DNA from: Actinomycetota bacterium
GTDB taxonomy: Bacteria; Actinomycetota; Thermoleophilia; Solirubrobacterales; Solirubrobacteraceae
Length of the DNA: 5,337 nt
Assembly (NCBI GenBank): GCA_005883905.1
Contig: VAYD01000117.1
Location: 1 to 5,337, forward strand
Direction of reading: 5' to 3'
This document shows, piece after piece, positions 1 to 5,337 of the stretch. Both the position numbers and the translations under genes were made by a program. The notes below the pieces were generated by a model. That model ran no database searches. It saw only the letters and a program-made list of their open reading frames with translations, and was not told the origin of the DNA. How positions within the stretch are numbered: position 1 is the first letter of the stretch; each line of letters starts with the position of its first letter.

Positions 1-812
1 CGGTTCATCGCGGTCGCCATCAAGCGGGTCAGGATCGTGCCGGACGCGCCGACGATCATGCCCGCGACGATCAGCGCGGTGTTGTTGAGCGCCATGCCCG
101 TCGCGGCAGCCGACAGGCCGGTGAACGCGTTCAGCAGCGAGATGACGACCGGCATGTCGGCGCCGCCGATCGGCAGCACGACGAAGTTGCCGAGCACCGC
201 GGCCGCCAGCAGCAGGCCGATCATCAGCAGCTGGCCATGTGAGCCGGCGGTGATCGCGACGGCGCACGCGACGGCGATCGCAAGCAGCGCGAAGTTGACG
301 AGCTGCTGCGGCCTGCCGAGCGTGATCGGCCGCCCGGGCAGGAGCTCCTGCAACTTGCCGAACGCGATGTTCGAGCCCCAGAACGAGACGCTGCCGACGA
401 TCGCTGCGAACAGGCTGAAGATCGTGATGTAGGTGGCAACGCCGTCGTAGCCGTCGGTGTGGCGGAACTCGACCCACGCGATCAGCGCGACCGCCCCGCC
501 GCCGACGCCGTTGAACAGCGCCACCATCTGCGGCATCTGGGTCATCTTCACGGTGCGCGCCGCGGGGACGCCGACGATCGTGCCGAGCGCGACGCCGAGG
601 ATGATCAGGCCCCAGTTCGAGCCCAGCTCGGGCAGCAGCAGCGTCGCGATCACCGCGATGCCCATACCGACCGCAGCAATCTGGTTGCCGCGCACCGCCG
701 TACGCGGGCCGGTCAGCCCCATCAGGCCGTAGATGAAGAGGCTGAACGCGATGATGTAGAGGACGCCGATGAAGTCGGTGTCCTGCACGAAGCTCGTCGC
801 GACGATGATCAC
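1..812 (-). CDS. pntB: NAD(P) transhydrogenase beta subunit, membrane domain (3' end cut by window edge)
   Basis: Beta subunit of the proton-pumping transhydrogenase, which couples proton entry to hydride transfer from NADH to NADP+. I translated 270 codons from GTG at 812 with no stop before the left edge. The visible part is the multi-helix membrane domain II. Family landmarks include TGPRTAVRGNQ (residues 34-44), a VKMTQMPQMVALFNG stretch (88-102), PIGGADMPVVISLLNAFTG (214-232) and the end GASGTILTRLMATAMNR, which leads into the usual hinge before the NADP(H)-binding domain III. That domain is outside the window; the whole protein is normally about 460-480 residues. The position of the E. 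coli proton-channel His (in MPELVA..H) appears to be Asn101 here. The GTG start overlaps the preceding gene's TGA in a GTGA and has a GGAGGAG ribosome site 8 bases upstream. Assignment is very secure. Confidence 0.95.
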   Translation of the reverse strand, partial: MIIVATSFVQDTDFIGVLYIIAFSLFIYGLMGLTGPRTAVRGNQIAAVGMGIAVIATLLLPELGSNWGLIILGVALGTIVGVPAARTVKMTQMPQMVALFNGVGGGAVALIAWVEFRHTDGYDGVATYITIFSLFAAIVGSVSFWGSNIAFGKLQELLPGRPITLGRPQQLVNFALLAIAVACAVAITAGSHGQLLMIGLLLAAAVLGNFVVLPIGGADMPVVISLLNAFTGLSAAATGMALNNTALIVAGMIVGASGTILTRLMATAMN

Positions 813-1114
813 GCCGTCGGCTCCTCCGGCTTCTCGGGCTTCTTGCCTTTGAACATCCCGAGCATCCGGTCGGTGACCAGGAAGCCGCCGACGACGTTGA
901 TCGTGCCGAAGGCGACCGCGATGACGAGCAGCAGCTTGCTCAGCCAGCCGTCGACGCCCGAGCCGAGGACGATGATCGCGCCGAGCACGACGATGCCGTG
1001 GATCGCGTTGGTGCCCGACATCAGCGGCGTGTGCAGCGTGTTGGGCACCTTCGAGATGACGGAGTAGCCGACGAAGCCCGCCAGCACGAGGATCGCGAGG
1101 TTCGTGACGAGCAC
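809..1114 (-). CDS. pntAB: NAD(P) transhydrogenase alpha subunit 2 (small membrane subunit)
   Basis: A 101-residue membrane subunit that, in split transhydrogenases, corresponds to the C-terminal membrane part of E. coli PntA. Together with PntB it forms the proton path. Three hydrophobic helices are visible at about residues 4-20, 38-52 and 58-80. The family motif PNTLHTPLMSGTNAIHG lies at 24-40, with His28 and His39. His39 seems to be the counterpart of the proton-channel His of the Thermus alpha-2 subunit (from memory). The tail after residue 86 is charged and proline-rich (GKKPEKPEEPTA) and probably cytoplasmic. The GTG start at 1114 shares one base with the TAG stop of the alpha-1 gene (TAGTG) and is preceded by AAGGAG at an 8-base spacing. 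Its own stop overlaps the pntB start. Translation of all three subunits is therefore probably coupled. Confidence 0.95.
   Translation of the reverse strand: MLVTNLAILVLAGFVGYSVISKVPNTLHTPLMSGTNAIHGIVVLGAIIVLGSGVDGWLSKLLLVIAVAFGTINVVGGFLVTDRMLGMFKGKKPEKPEEPTA
821..827 (-). promoter_or_regulatory. ribosome binding site of pntB
   Basis: GGAGGAG on the minus strand, 8 bases before GTG 812. It sits inside the last codons of the alpha-2 gene and fixes the non-ATG start of pntB. Confidence 0.75.
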
Positions 1115-2190
1115 TAGGTGGTCTCCTTCGTGATGCAGGCGCCGGCGATGATCTCGTCGTCGAAGTTCAGGTCGGCATCGCCGTTCTCGCCGGCGATCAG
1201 CTCGAGCAGTGACTGCACGTTACGGGCGTACAGCGCGCTGGCGTGCTCGGGCATCGTCGCCGGCAGGTTCAGCGGCGAGACGATCGTGACGTCGTGCTTG
1301 ACGACGATCTGGCCGGGCTCGGTCAGCTCGCAGTTGCCGCCGGCCTCGCCGGCCAGGTCGACGATCACGCTGCCGGGCTTCATGCCCTCGACGGCCTCGG
1401 CCGTGACGAGCTTCGGCGCCGGGCGCCCCGGCACGAGCGCGGTCGTGATGACGACGTCGAACGTCTTGATCGCGTCCGTGAGCGCCTGCTGCTGCTGCGC
1501 CTTCTCCTCGTCGGTCAGCTCGCGCGCGTAGCCGCCCTCGCCCGCCGCCTCGATGCCGAGGTCCAGCCACTTGGCGCCGAGCGATTGCACCTGCTCGGCG
1601 ACCTCGGGGCGCACGTCGTAGCCAGTCGTCTGCGCGCCCAGGCGCCGCGCGGTCGCGAGCGCCTGCAGGCCCGCGACGCCCGCGCCCAGGACGAGCACCT
1701 TCGCCGGCGGGATCGTGCCCGCGGCGGTCATCAGCATCGGGTAGAAGCGCGTCGAGTGCTCGGCGCCGAGCAGCGCCGCCTTGTAGCCGCCGACGTTCGC
1801 CTGTGAGCTGAGCGCGTCCATCGATTGCGCGCGGCTGATGCGCGGGATCGACTCCATCGCCAGCGCCTGCACGCCGGCGCCGCGCAGCCGATCCTTCAGG
1901 TCGGGCTTGGTCAGAGGCGCCAGGAAGCCGATCAGGATCTGCCCGTCGCGCAACTTGCCGATCTCGTCCTCGGAGGGCACCGCCACGCGCACGACCACAT
2001 CGGCGCCGTAGGGATCGCCGATCGTCGCGCCCGCGTCCGTGTAGAGCGCGTCGGGCAGCAGCGCCTGCTCACCCGCGCCCGCCTCGATCACGACCTCGTG
2101 GCCCGCGCCGGACAGCTTGCGCACGACTTCGGGCACGAGCGCCACACGGCGCTCGCCGTCAGCGGTCTCCTTGGGGACGCCGATCCTCAT
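1114..2190 (-). CDS. pntAA: NAD(P) transhydrogenase alpha subunit 1 (soluble NAD(H)-binding domain I)
   Basis: Cytoplasmic subunit that binds NAD(H) and donates hydride to NADP+ held by PntB. The 358-residue product begins MRIGVPKE, the classical start of the alanine dehydrogenase/PNT family. ERRVALVPE follows at 13-21, and PRISRAQSMDALSSQ at 116-130 holds the Arg117, Gln122, Asp125 and Ser128 set that matches Arg127/Gln132/Asp135/Ser138 of the Rhodospirillum rubrum enzyme. The Rossmann loop GAGVAG is at 169-174, with YDVRPEVAEQVQSLGAKW after it. ITTALVPGRPAPKLVT (248-263) and KPGSVIVDLAGEAGGNC (271-287) are also typical. The end (GACITKETT) is shorter than in R. rubrum, which has about 20 further residues. 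I chose ATG 2190. A TTG five codons earlier (2205) is in frame, but it would put MPRLA before the conserved MRIGVPKE and lies inside or upstream of the candidate promoter start point. Neither start has a clear ribosome site. Confidence 0.96.
   Translation of the reverse strand: MRIGVPKETADGERRVALVPEVVRKLSGAGHEVVIEAGAGEQALLPDALYTDAGATIGDPYGADVVVRVAVPSEDEIGKLRDGQILIGFLAPLTKPDLKDRLRGAGVQALAMESIPRISRAQSMDALSSQANVGGYKAALLGAEHSTRFYPMLMTAAGTIPPAKVLVLGAGVAGLQALATARRLGAQTTGYDVRPEVAEQVQSLGAKWLDLGIEAAGEGGYARELTDEEKAQQQQALTDAIKTFDVVITTALVPGRPAPKLVTAEAVEGMKPGSVIVDLAGEAGGNCELTEPGQIVVKHDVTIVSPLNLPATMPEHASALYARNVQSLLELIAGENGDADLNFDDEIIAGACITKETT
1123..1128 (-). promoter_or_regulatory. ribosome binding site of pntAB
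   Basis: AAGGAG on the minus strand, 8 bases before GTG 1114, embedded in the final codons (KETT) of the alpha-1 gene. It supports the GTG start that shares a base with the TAG stop. Confidence 0.8.
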
Positions 2191-2205
2191 AGCGAGGCGC
2201 GGCAA

Positions 2206-2234
2206 GTTATCCGATCAGGTGTTCGCCCTGTCGC
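2206..2234 (-). promoter_or_regulatory. candidate sigma70-type promoter for the transhydrogenase operon
   Basis: In the 54-base gap between the repeat-protein stop and the pntAA start, the minus strand reads GCGACA (2234-2229), 17 bases, then GATAAC (2211-2206). Each box matches 4 of 6 consensus bases at the ideal spacing. Transcription would start near 2199, leaving a leader of about 9 bases before ATG 2190, which fits the lack of a ribosome site there. This is a pattern match only, and in DNA this GC-rich such matches carry limited weight. Confidence 0.35.
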
Positions 2235-2244
2235 GACGTTGGCC

Positions 2245-3126
2245 TCAGCGGCAGCGCGAAGGACGGCGGTGCACCCGCGCGACCGGCGGGATCCGGCCGG
2301 ACAGCGCGATCACCGACTCGGTCGAGGCGATCACCCGGCTGCCCGAGTCGTCGGCCGTGTACTGGAACGAGCCGTCGCCGCGCTGCAGGCCGCGCAGCAC
2401 GCGCGCGGCGCGGCGGTCCGAGCGGCCCATTGCGCGCTCTGCCTCGATCGCCAGCGCGGTCGAGTTCGCCTCGTTGCGATCGCGACGGCCGAGGGCGAAG
2501 CCGCCGGAGCGGGTGCGCTGGCGGACCATCCACGACAGCGCGGCACGCAGGGTGCGGCTCGAGCGCGGCACCCCGGAGGCGCGCAGCGCGAGGATCGTGA
2601 TCGCGGTCGAGGAGACGTCGTCGGCAGGGCCGCCGGGACGCAACAGGACGTTCCAGCCGCCGCCTCCGCGGACGCCGCGCAGGAAGCTGATCGACGCGGC
2701 CGGGGCGCGTTCGCGCAGCGCATGCAGCGCGAGCAGCGCGAGGCCGTGGTCGAAGGCGTTGCGCCCGTAGCGCCCGCCCGAGTAGTCGCGGCCCATCGCG
2801 ATCCGCAGGTCGAGGCTCCCCGCGCAGCGCGCGCTGCCGCTGTTCGCCGCCGCCAGGCCGAGGATCAGCTTCGCCGCCTGCCCCGCGCCTGTGACGTAGG
2901 CCCGCGCGCCGCGGCGCAGGTCGGCGGCGCGGCTGCGCGCGCCTCGCGCCGACAGGATGCCCGCGGCTCGCATCGCGACGAGCGTGTCCGCCGCCGACCC
3001 GCCGCCGCCGTGCACGTGCGCCGCGAGCCAGCGCGCTCCCGAGCGCGCGCTCGAGCGGTTCGATGCCGACGCCGGGAGCGCGCCGAGGGCGAGGACGGCG
3101 ATGAGCAGGGGCACGACGCGTTTCAC
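2245..3126 (-). CDS. secreted alpha-hairpin repeat protein (prenyltransferase/squalene-cyclase/transcobalamin-like fold) linked to an ECF transporter
   Basis: A 293-residue product with a Sec signal peptide: MKR, a hydrophobic core (residues 4-17), and a probable cut after LPASA (residue 21). No lipobox cysteine or C-terminal membrane anchor is seen. The rest is about six repeats with a turn rich in Gly/Asp followed by a small-residue helix: roughly 31-56, 74-97, 115-137, 145-185 (FLRGVRGGGGW...STAITILALRASG), 196-234 (WMVRQRTRSGGF...NSTALAIEAERAMG) and 243-277 (VLRGLQRGDGSF...ASTESVIALSG). This is the pattern of alpha/alpha-barrel proteins. I see neither the DxDDTA acid of terpene cyclases nor the Asp/Cys/His zinc set of protein prenyltransferases, so an enzyme role is doubtful. 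Animal intrinsic factor and transcobalamin use an alpha6/alpha6 barrel to hold cobalamin, and the gene overlaps a likely cobalamin-type S subunit by GTGA. A substrate-capture role is my inference. GTG 3126 was chosen because of the signal peptide, the overlap and a GGAGG 10 bases upstream. Confidence 0.78.
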   Translation of the reverse strand: MKRVVPLLIAVLALGALPASASNRSSARSGARWLAAHVHGGGGSAADTLVAMRAAGILSARGARSRAADLRRGARAYVTGAGQAAKLILGLAAANSGSARCAGSLDLRIAMGRDYSGGRYGRNAFDHGLALLALHALRERAPAASISFLRGVRGGGGWNVLLRPGGPADDVSSTAITILALRASGVPRSSRTLRAALSWMVRQRTRSGGFALGRRDRNEANSTALAIEAERAMGRSDRRAARVLRGLQRGDGSFQYTADDSGSRVIASTESVIALSGRIPPVARVHRRPSRCR

Positions 3127-3752
3127 GGTCTCGAGACCTCCACCGGGATCCAGGTGATGTTCAGGCGCGCGCGGAAGCGCTCCAGCGCGCGGACGAGCGC
3201 CGGCCCGAAGGCCAGGCAGAAGGCGACGTTGCCGACGGCATGCGCGACGTTGAACGGCAATGAGGTGGCACTGATCGCGAGGTACTGGGCGAGCGTGTGC
3301 CCGCCCGAGAACGTCGTGAACGTCGAGAGGTCCATGATCGCGCCGAACAGGAGCCCCATCGCGCCGCAGAACAGCGCGAGCGGTACGCGCGGCACGCGGC
3401 GCCCGGTCGCCGCTCCCAAGGCTGCGCCGAGCAGCCCGCACAGACCCCAGGCGGCCATCTGCCACGGCGTCCACGGGCCCTGTCCGAAGACCACGTTCGA
3501 GGCGAGCGCGCCGGTCGCCCCGACCGCGAACCCCGGCGGGCCGCCGAGCACGTAGCCCGTGAGGATCACGATGTCCGTCGTCGGCTTGACGTTCGGCAGC
3601 GGCGCGAACGCGATGCGCCCGAGCGCGGCGAGGCCCGCCATCGTGGCGACCATCGCCACCAGCCGCGCGGGCGGCCGCGTACGCTCGTACCACCCATAGC
3701 CCACCGCCAGCGCCAGAGCCAGGATCGAGAACGCGGCGGCGGCCCAGCTCAC
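3123..3752 (-). CDS. ECF transporter substrate-specific (S) component, possibly cobalamin type (CbrT-like)
   Basis: A 209-residue integral membrane protein that would bind the vitamin and associate with the ECF ATPase and T subunit for uptake across the cytoplasmic membrane. Hydrophobic segments lie near residues 5-21, 30-48, 59-70, 74-89, 99-116, 123-145 and 162-186, so six to seven helices; S components have six, and the first segment may be an extra N-terminal helix. Landmarks are AFAPLPNVKPTTDIVILTG (48-66), GFAVGATGALASN (74-86), GQGPWTPWQMAAWG (90-103) and the small-residue helix GLLGAALGAATG (106-117) that could contact the T subunit. From memory, the PNVKP and GQGPWTPWQ motifs are typical of the S family that includes cobalamin transporter CbrT. 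The substrate call is about 50% sure; the S-component call is much firmer. The GTG start overlaps the ATPase TGA (GTGA), with GGGAG 7 bases upstream. Cationic C-terminal tail. Confidence 0.87.
   Translation of the reverse strand: MSWAAAAFSILALALAVGYGWYERTRPPARLVAMVATMAGLAALGRIAFAPLPNVKPTTDIVILTGYVLGGPPGFAVGATGALASNVVFGQGPWTPWQMAAWGLCGLLGAALGAATGRRVPRVPLALFCGAMGLLFGAIMDLSTFTTFSGGHTLAQYLAISATSLPFNVAHAVGNVAFCLAFGPALVRALERFRARLNITWIPVEVSRP
3127..3138. repeat. 12-bp perfect palindrome between ribosome site and start codon
   Basis: GGTCTCGAGACC reads the same on both strands. It fills the spacer between the GGAGG and the GTG start of the repeat-protein gene and shares two G bases with the ribosome site. 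As RNA it could fold into a 4-bp stem with a UCGA loop, or pair between two transcripts. It may be chance. Confidence 0.5.
3137..3141 (-). promoter_or_regulatory. ribosome binding site of the secreted repeat protein
   Basis: GGAGG on the minus strand, 10 bases before GTG 3126, inside the last codons of the S-component gene. The spacing is slightly long. Its first-transcribed neighbours form a perfect palindrome with the spacer (3127-3138), which could modestly affect access. Confidence 0.65.
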
Positions 3753-5337
3753 GGCGCCACTCCCGTCACCAGGCGCCCGCGCAGCAGGTCAGCGCCCTCC
3801 TCCGGCGTCAGCGCGCCGCCCAGGCCGCCGAGGACGCGCGCGGTCTCGGTGGCGAAGTACCAGCCGCCGGCGAGCACCTCGCGCGCGGGACCGTCGGCGA
3901 TCACGCGGCCGTCGGCGAGCAGCACGACCCGCTCGGCGACGGCGACCGCGAACTCCGGGTCATGCGTGGCGACGATCACGGCCGCGTCGAGCGCGTGCAG
4001 GCGATCGGCGAGCTCGCCCTTGGCGGCCCGGTCCATGCCGCGCGTCGGCTCGTCGAGGCAGAGACAGGCCGGCGGCTGCGCCCCGTCCATCACGATCGCC
4101 AGCGCCAGCCGCTGGCGCTGCCCGCCCGAGAGATCGCGCGGATGGCGATCGGCGACGTCGGTCAGGCCGACGACCTCGAGCGCTTGCGAGCTCGCCTCGT
4201 CGCGCACGTGCTCGTGGACGAGATAGTCGCCGGGGGACTGCAGCAGCAGCCCGACGCGGCCGGCGGTGCGGATACGCCCGCGCGTGGGCTCGAGCAGGCC
4301 GGCGGCGTGGCGCAGCAGCGTCGACTTGCCCGCGCCGTTGCGGCCCATCAGCGCGACGCGCTCGCCGGGCTCGACGACGAGGTCGACGCCGCGCAGGATC
4401 GCGCGGCCGCCGCGGAGTTCGTGCCAGACGCCGTCGAATGCGAGCGCGGCGTCGCGTCGCCTGCCGCGCTGTGGGGCGGGCGCCGCCGGCGGCACCGCCG
4501 CGGGCTCCTCGTCGATCAGCCCATGGCCGCGCAGCGTCGCCCGCGCGTCGCGCACCGACGCCGGCGGCGGGCGCAGCCCCGCGCGCGCGAACAGCCGCGC
4601 AGCCGGGGTCTGCAGCACCGGCGCGCGCTCGCCCGCCCATGCGAGCGCGTCGGACGGCGGCGCGTCGCACGCGATCGCCCCGTCCTCGAGGACGACGACA
4701 CGGTCGGCGTGGGCCAGGCAGCGCTCCAGCCGGTGCTCGGCCAGGACGACCGCCGTCCCCCACTCCTCGTTGAGTCGCCGCAGCAGCCACACGAGCTCGT
4801 CGCCCGCCACCGGGTCGAGCTGCGATGTCGGCTCGTCGAGCAGAACGATCCGCGGCCGGCCGGCGAGCGCCGCCCCGAGCGCGACGCGCTGCAGCTCGCC
4901 GCCGGACAGGTGCGGCGTGGCCCGGTCCAGCAGCGCCTCAATGCCGAGCGCCAGCGCGGCCTCCTCCACCCCGCGCGCGACCGCGCCGGCCGGCCAGCCG
5001 CGGTTCTCCAGCGGGAACGCGAGCTCGGCGCGGACGGTCGTCATGACCGACTGCGTCTCCGGGTCCTGGAACAGCGTCCCGGCGACCGCGGCGATCTCGC
5101 CGGGGCCGTGCTCCCGCGTGTCCATGCCGCCGACGACGGCGCGGCCGGCGAACGTGCCGCCGTGGAAGTGCGGGGCCAGGCCGGAGGCGGCGCGAAGCAC
5201 GGTCGACTTGCCCGACGCCGACAGGCCGGCGAGCACAACGAACTCTCCCGGGGCCACGTCCAGCGACACCGCGCGCAGCGCGTCGCGCGTGGTGCCGGGG
5301 TAGCGGTACGTGACGTCCTGCAGCGAGAGGACCGCGC
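3749..5337 (-). CDS. ECF transporter ATPase with two fused ABC domains (5' end cut by window edge)
   Basis: Cytoplasmic motor of the ECF transporter: one chain carrying the two ATPase halves that are separate EcfA1 and EcfA2 in many bacteria. The frame stays open to the right edge; 528 codons are visible, and the first ones read AVLSLQDVTYRYPG, the usual opening strand of an ABC domain. The true start is therefore just outside, and the internal GTG at 5269 would delete this strand. Domain 1: Walker A GLSASGKST (5227-5201), Q-loop LFQDPETQ, signature LSGGELQR, Walker B IVLLDEPTSQLDP, switch His in LAEHRLERC. A Pro/Ala/Arg-rich linker follows (encoded near 4450-4620). Domain 2: Walker A GRNGAGKST (4345-4319), Q-loop LLLQSPGDYL, signature LSGGQRQRL, Walker B CLCLDEPTRGMD, switch His in ATHDPEF. 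Both sites keep the catalytic Glu, so both look active. The FQDPETQ and QSPGDYL Q-loops are characteristic of the CbiO/EcfA group. Confidence 0.95.
   Translation of the reverse strand, partial: AVLSLQDVTYRYPGTTRDALRAVSLDVAPGEFVVLAGLSASGKSTVLRAASGLAPHFHGGTFAGRAVVGGMDTREHGPGEIAAVAGTLFQDPETQSVMTTVRAELAFPLENRGWPAGAVARGVEEAALALGIEALLDRATPHLSGGELQRVALGAALAGRPRIVLLDEPTSQLDPVAGDELVWLLRRLNEEWGTAVVLAEHRLERCLAHADRVVVLEDGAIACDAPPSDALAWAGERAPVLQTPAARLFARAGLRPPPASVRDARATLRGHGLIDEEPAAVPPAAPAPQRGRRRDAALAFDGVWHELRGGRAILRGVDLVVEPGERVALMGRNGAGKSTLLRHAAGLLEPTRGRIRTAGRVGLLLQSPGDYLVHEHVRDEASSQALEVVGLTDVADRHPRDLSGGQRQRLALAIVMDGAQPPACLCLDEPTRGMDRAAKGELADRLHALDAAVIVATHDPEFAVAVAERVVLLADGRVIADGPAREVLAGGWYFATETARVLGGLGGALTPEEGADLLRGRLVTGVAP
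3760..3764 (-). promoter_or_regulatory. ribosome binding site of the ECF S component
   Basis: GGGAG on the minus strand, 7 bases before GTG 3752, inside the last codons of the ATPase gene. It supports the start at the GTGA overlap. Confidence 0.65.

Noticed and set aside
37..1067. Plus-strand open frames over the pntB and alpha-2 genes
   Set aside because: They are antisense shadows of the transhydrogenase genes, with no recognisable protein features or ribosome sites.
1486..1497. Four-codon glutamine run (gctgctgctg) in pntAA as a repeat tract
   Set aside because: It is too short to be a meaningful microsatellite and falls in a variable helical stretch of the protein.
2595..2640. ADDVSSTA in the repeat protein as a terpene-cyclase DxDDTA catalytic motif
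   Set aside because: The first Asp of the motif is missing, and the equivalent positions in the next repeats (NEANSTALA, VIASTESVI) show it is the structural start of a repeat helix rather than an active site.
1825..3555. Very long plus-strand open frame (576 codons) across the pntAA, repeat-protein and S-component genes
   Set aside because: It is antisense to three well-supported genes, has Arg/Ala-rich low-complexity translation and no family motif. Long antisense frames are expected in DNA of this GC content.
2245..3693. A 482-codon minus-strand frame that would extend the repeat protein upstream through the S-component gene
   Set aside because: The upstream part is the S gene read in the wrong frame. 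The signal peptide, ribosome site and GTGA overlap place the real start at 3126.
3749..5269. GTG at 5269 as the true start of the ATPase
   Set aside because: The frame continues upstream with AVLSLQDVTYRYPG, the conserved first strand and aromatic A-loop of an ABC domain, so the start lies beyond the window.

Overview
The window comes from a very GC-rich chromosome. Every convincing gene lies on the minus strand, and codons end mostly in G or C. The high GC, the GTG starts, the three-piece transhydrogenase and the sequence style of the transporter genes fit a high-GC actinobacterium. A Thermoleophilia/Solirubrobacterales-type organism is my best guess, but this is inference and no 16S or marker gene is present. 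There is no non-coding stretch longer than about 54 bases, and I see no RNA gene, mobile element or CRISPR array.

Right part (5337 down to 2245, read leftwards) is an energy-coupling-factor (ECF) vitamin uptake cassette. It starts with an ATPase that carries two fused ABC domains; its N-terminus runs off the right edge. A membrane substrate-binding (S) subunit follows, then a secreted protein built of about six alpha-hairpin repeats of the prenyltransferase/squalene-cyclase/transcobalamin fold. The three genes are joined by 4-base GTGA stop/start overlaps. The S subunit resembles the cobalamin-type (CbrT-like) family, and the repeat protein could be an outside partner that captures or presents the substrate. 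The transmembrane T subunit (EcfT) that such a transporter needs is not in the window and is probably further upstream, beyond 5337.

Left part (2190 down to 1) is the proton-translocating NAD(P)+ transhydrogenase operon in its split form: soluble NAD(H)-binding alpha-1, small membrane alpha-2, and membrane plus NADP(H)-binding beta. Beta is cut by the left edge after the membrane domain. This enzyme uses the proton gradient to drive hydride transfer from NADH to NADP+, making NADPH. A weak candidate promoter sits in the 54-base gap between the two groups. No terminator is visible there, so read-through from the ECF genes is possible.
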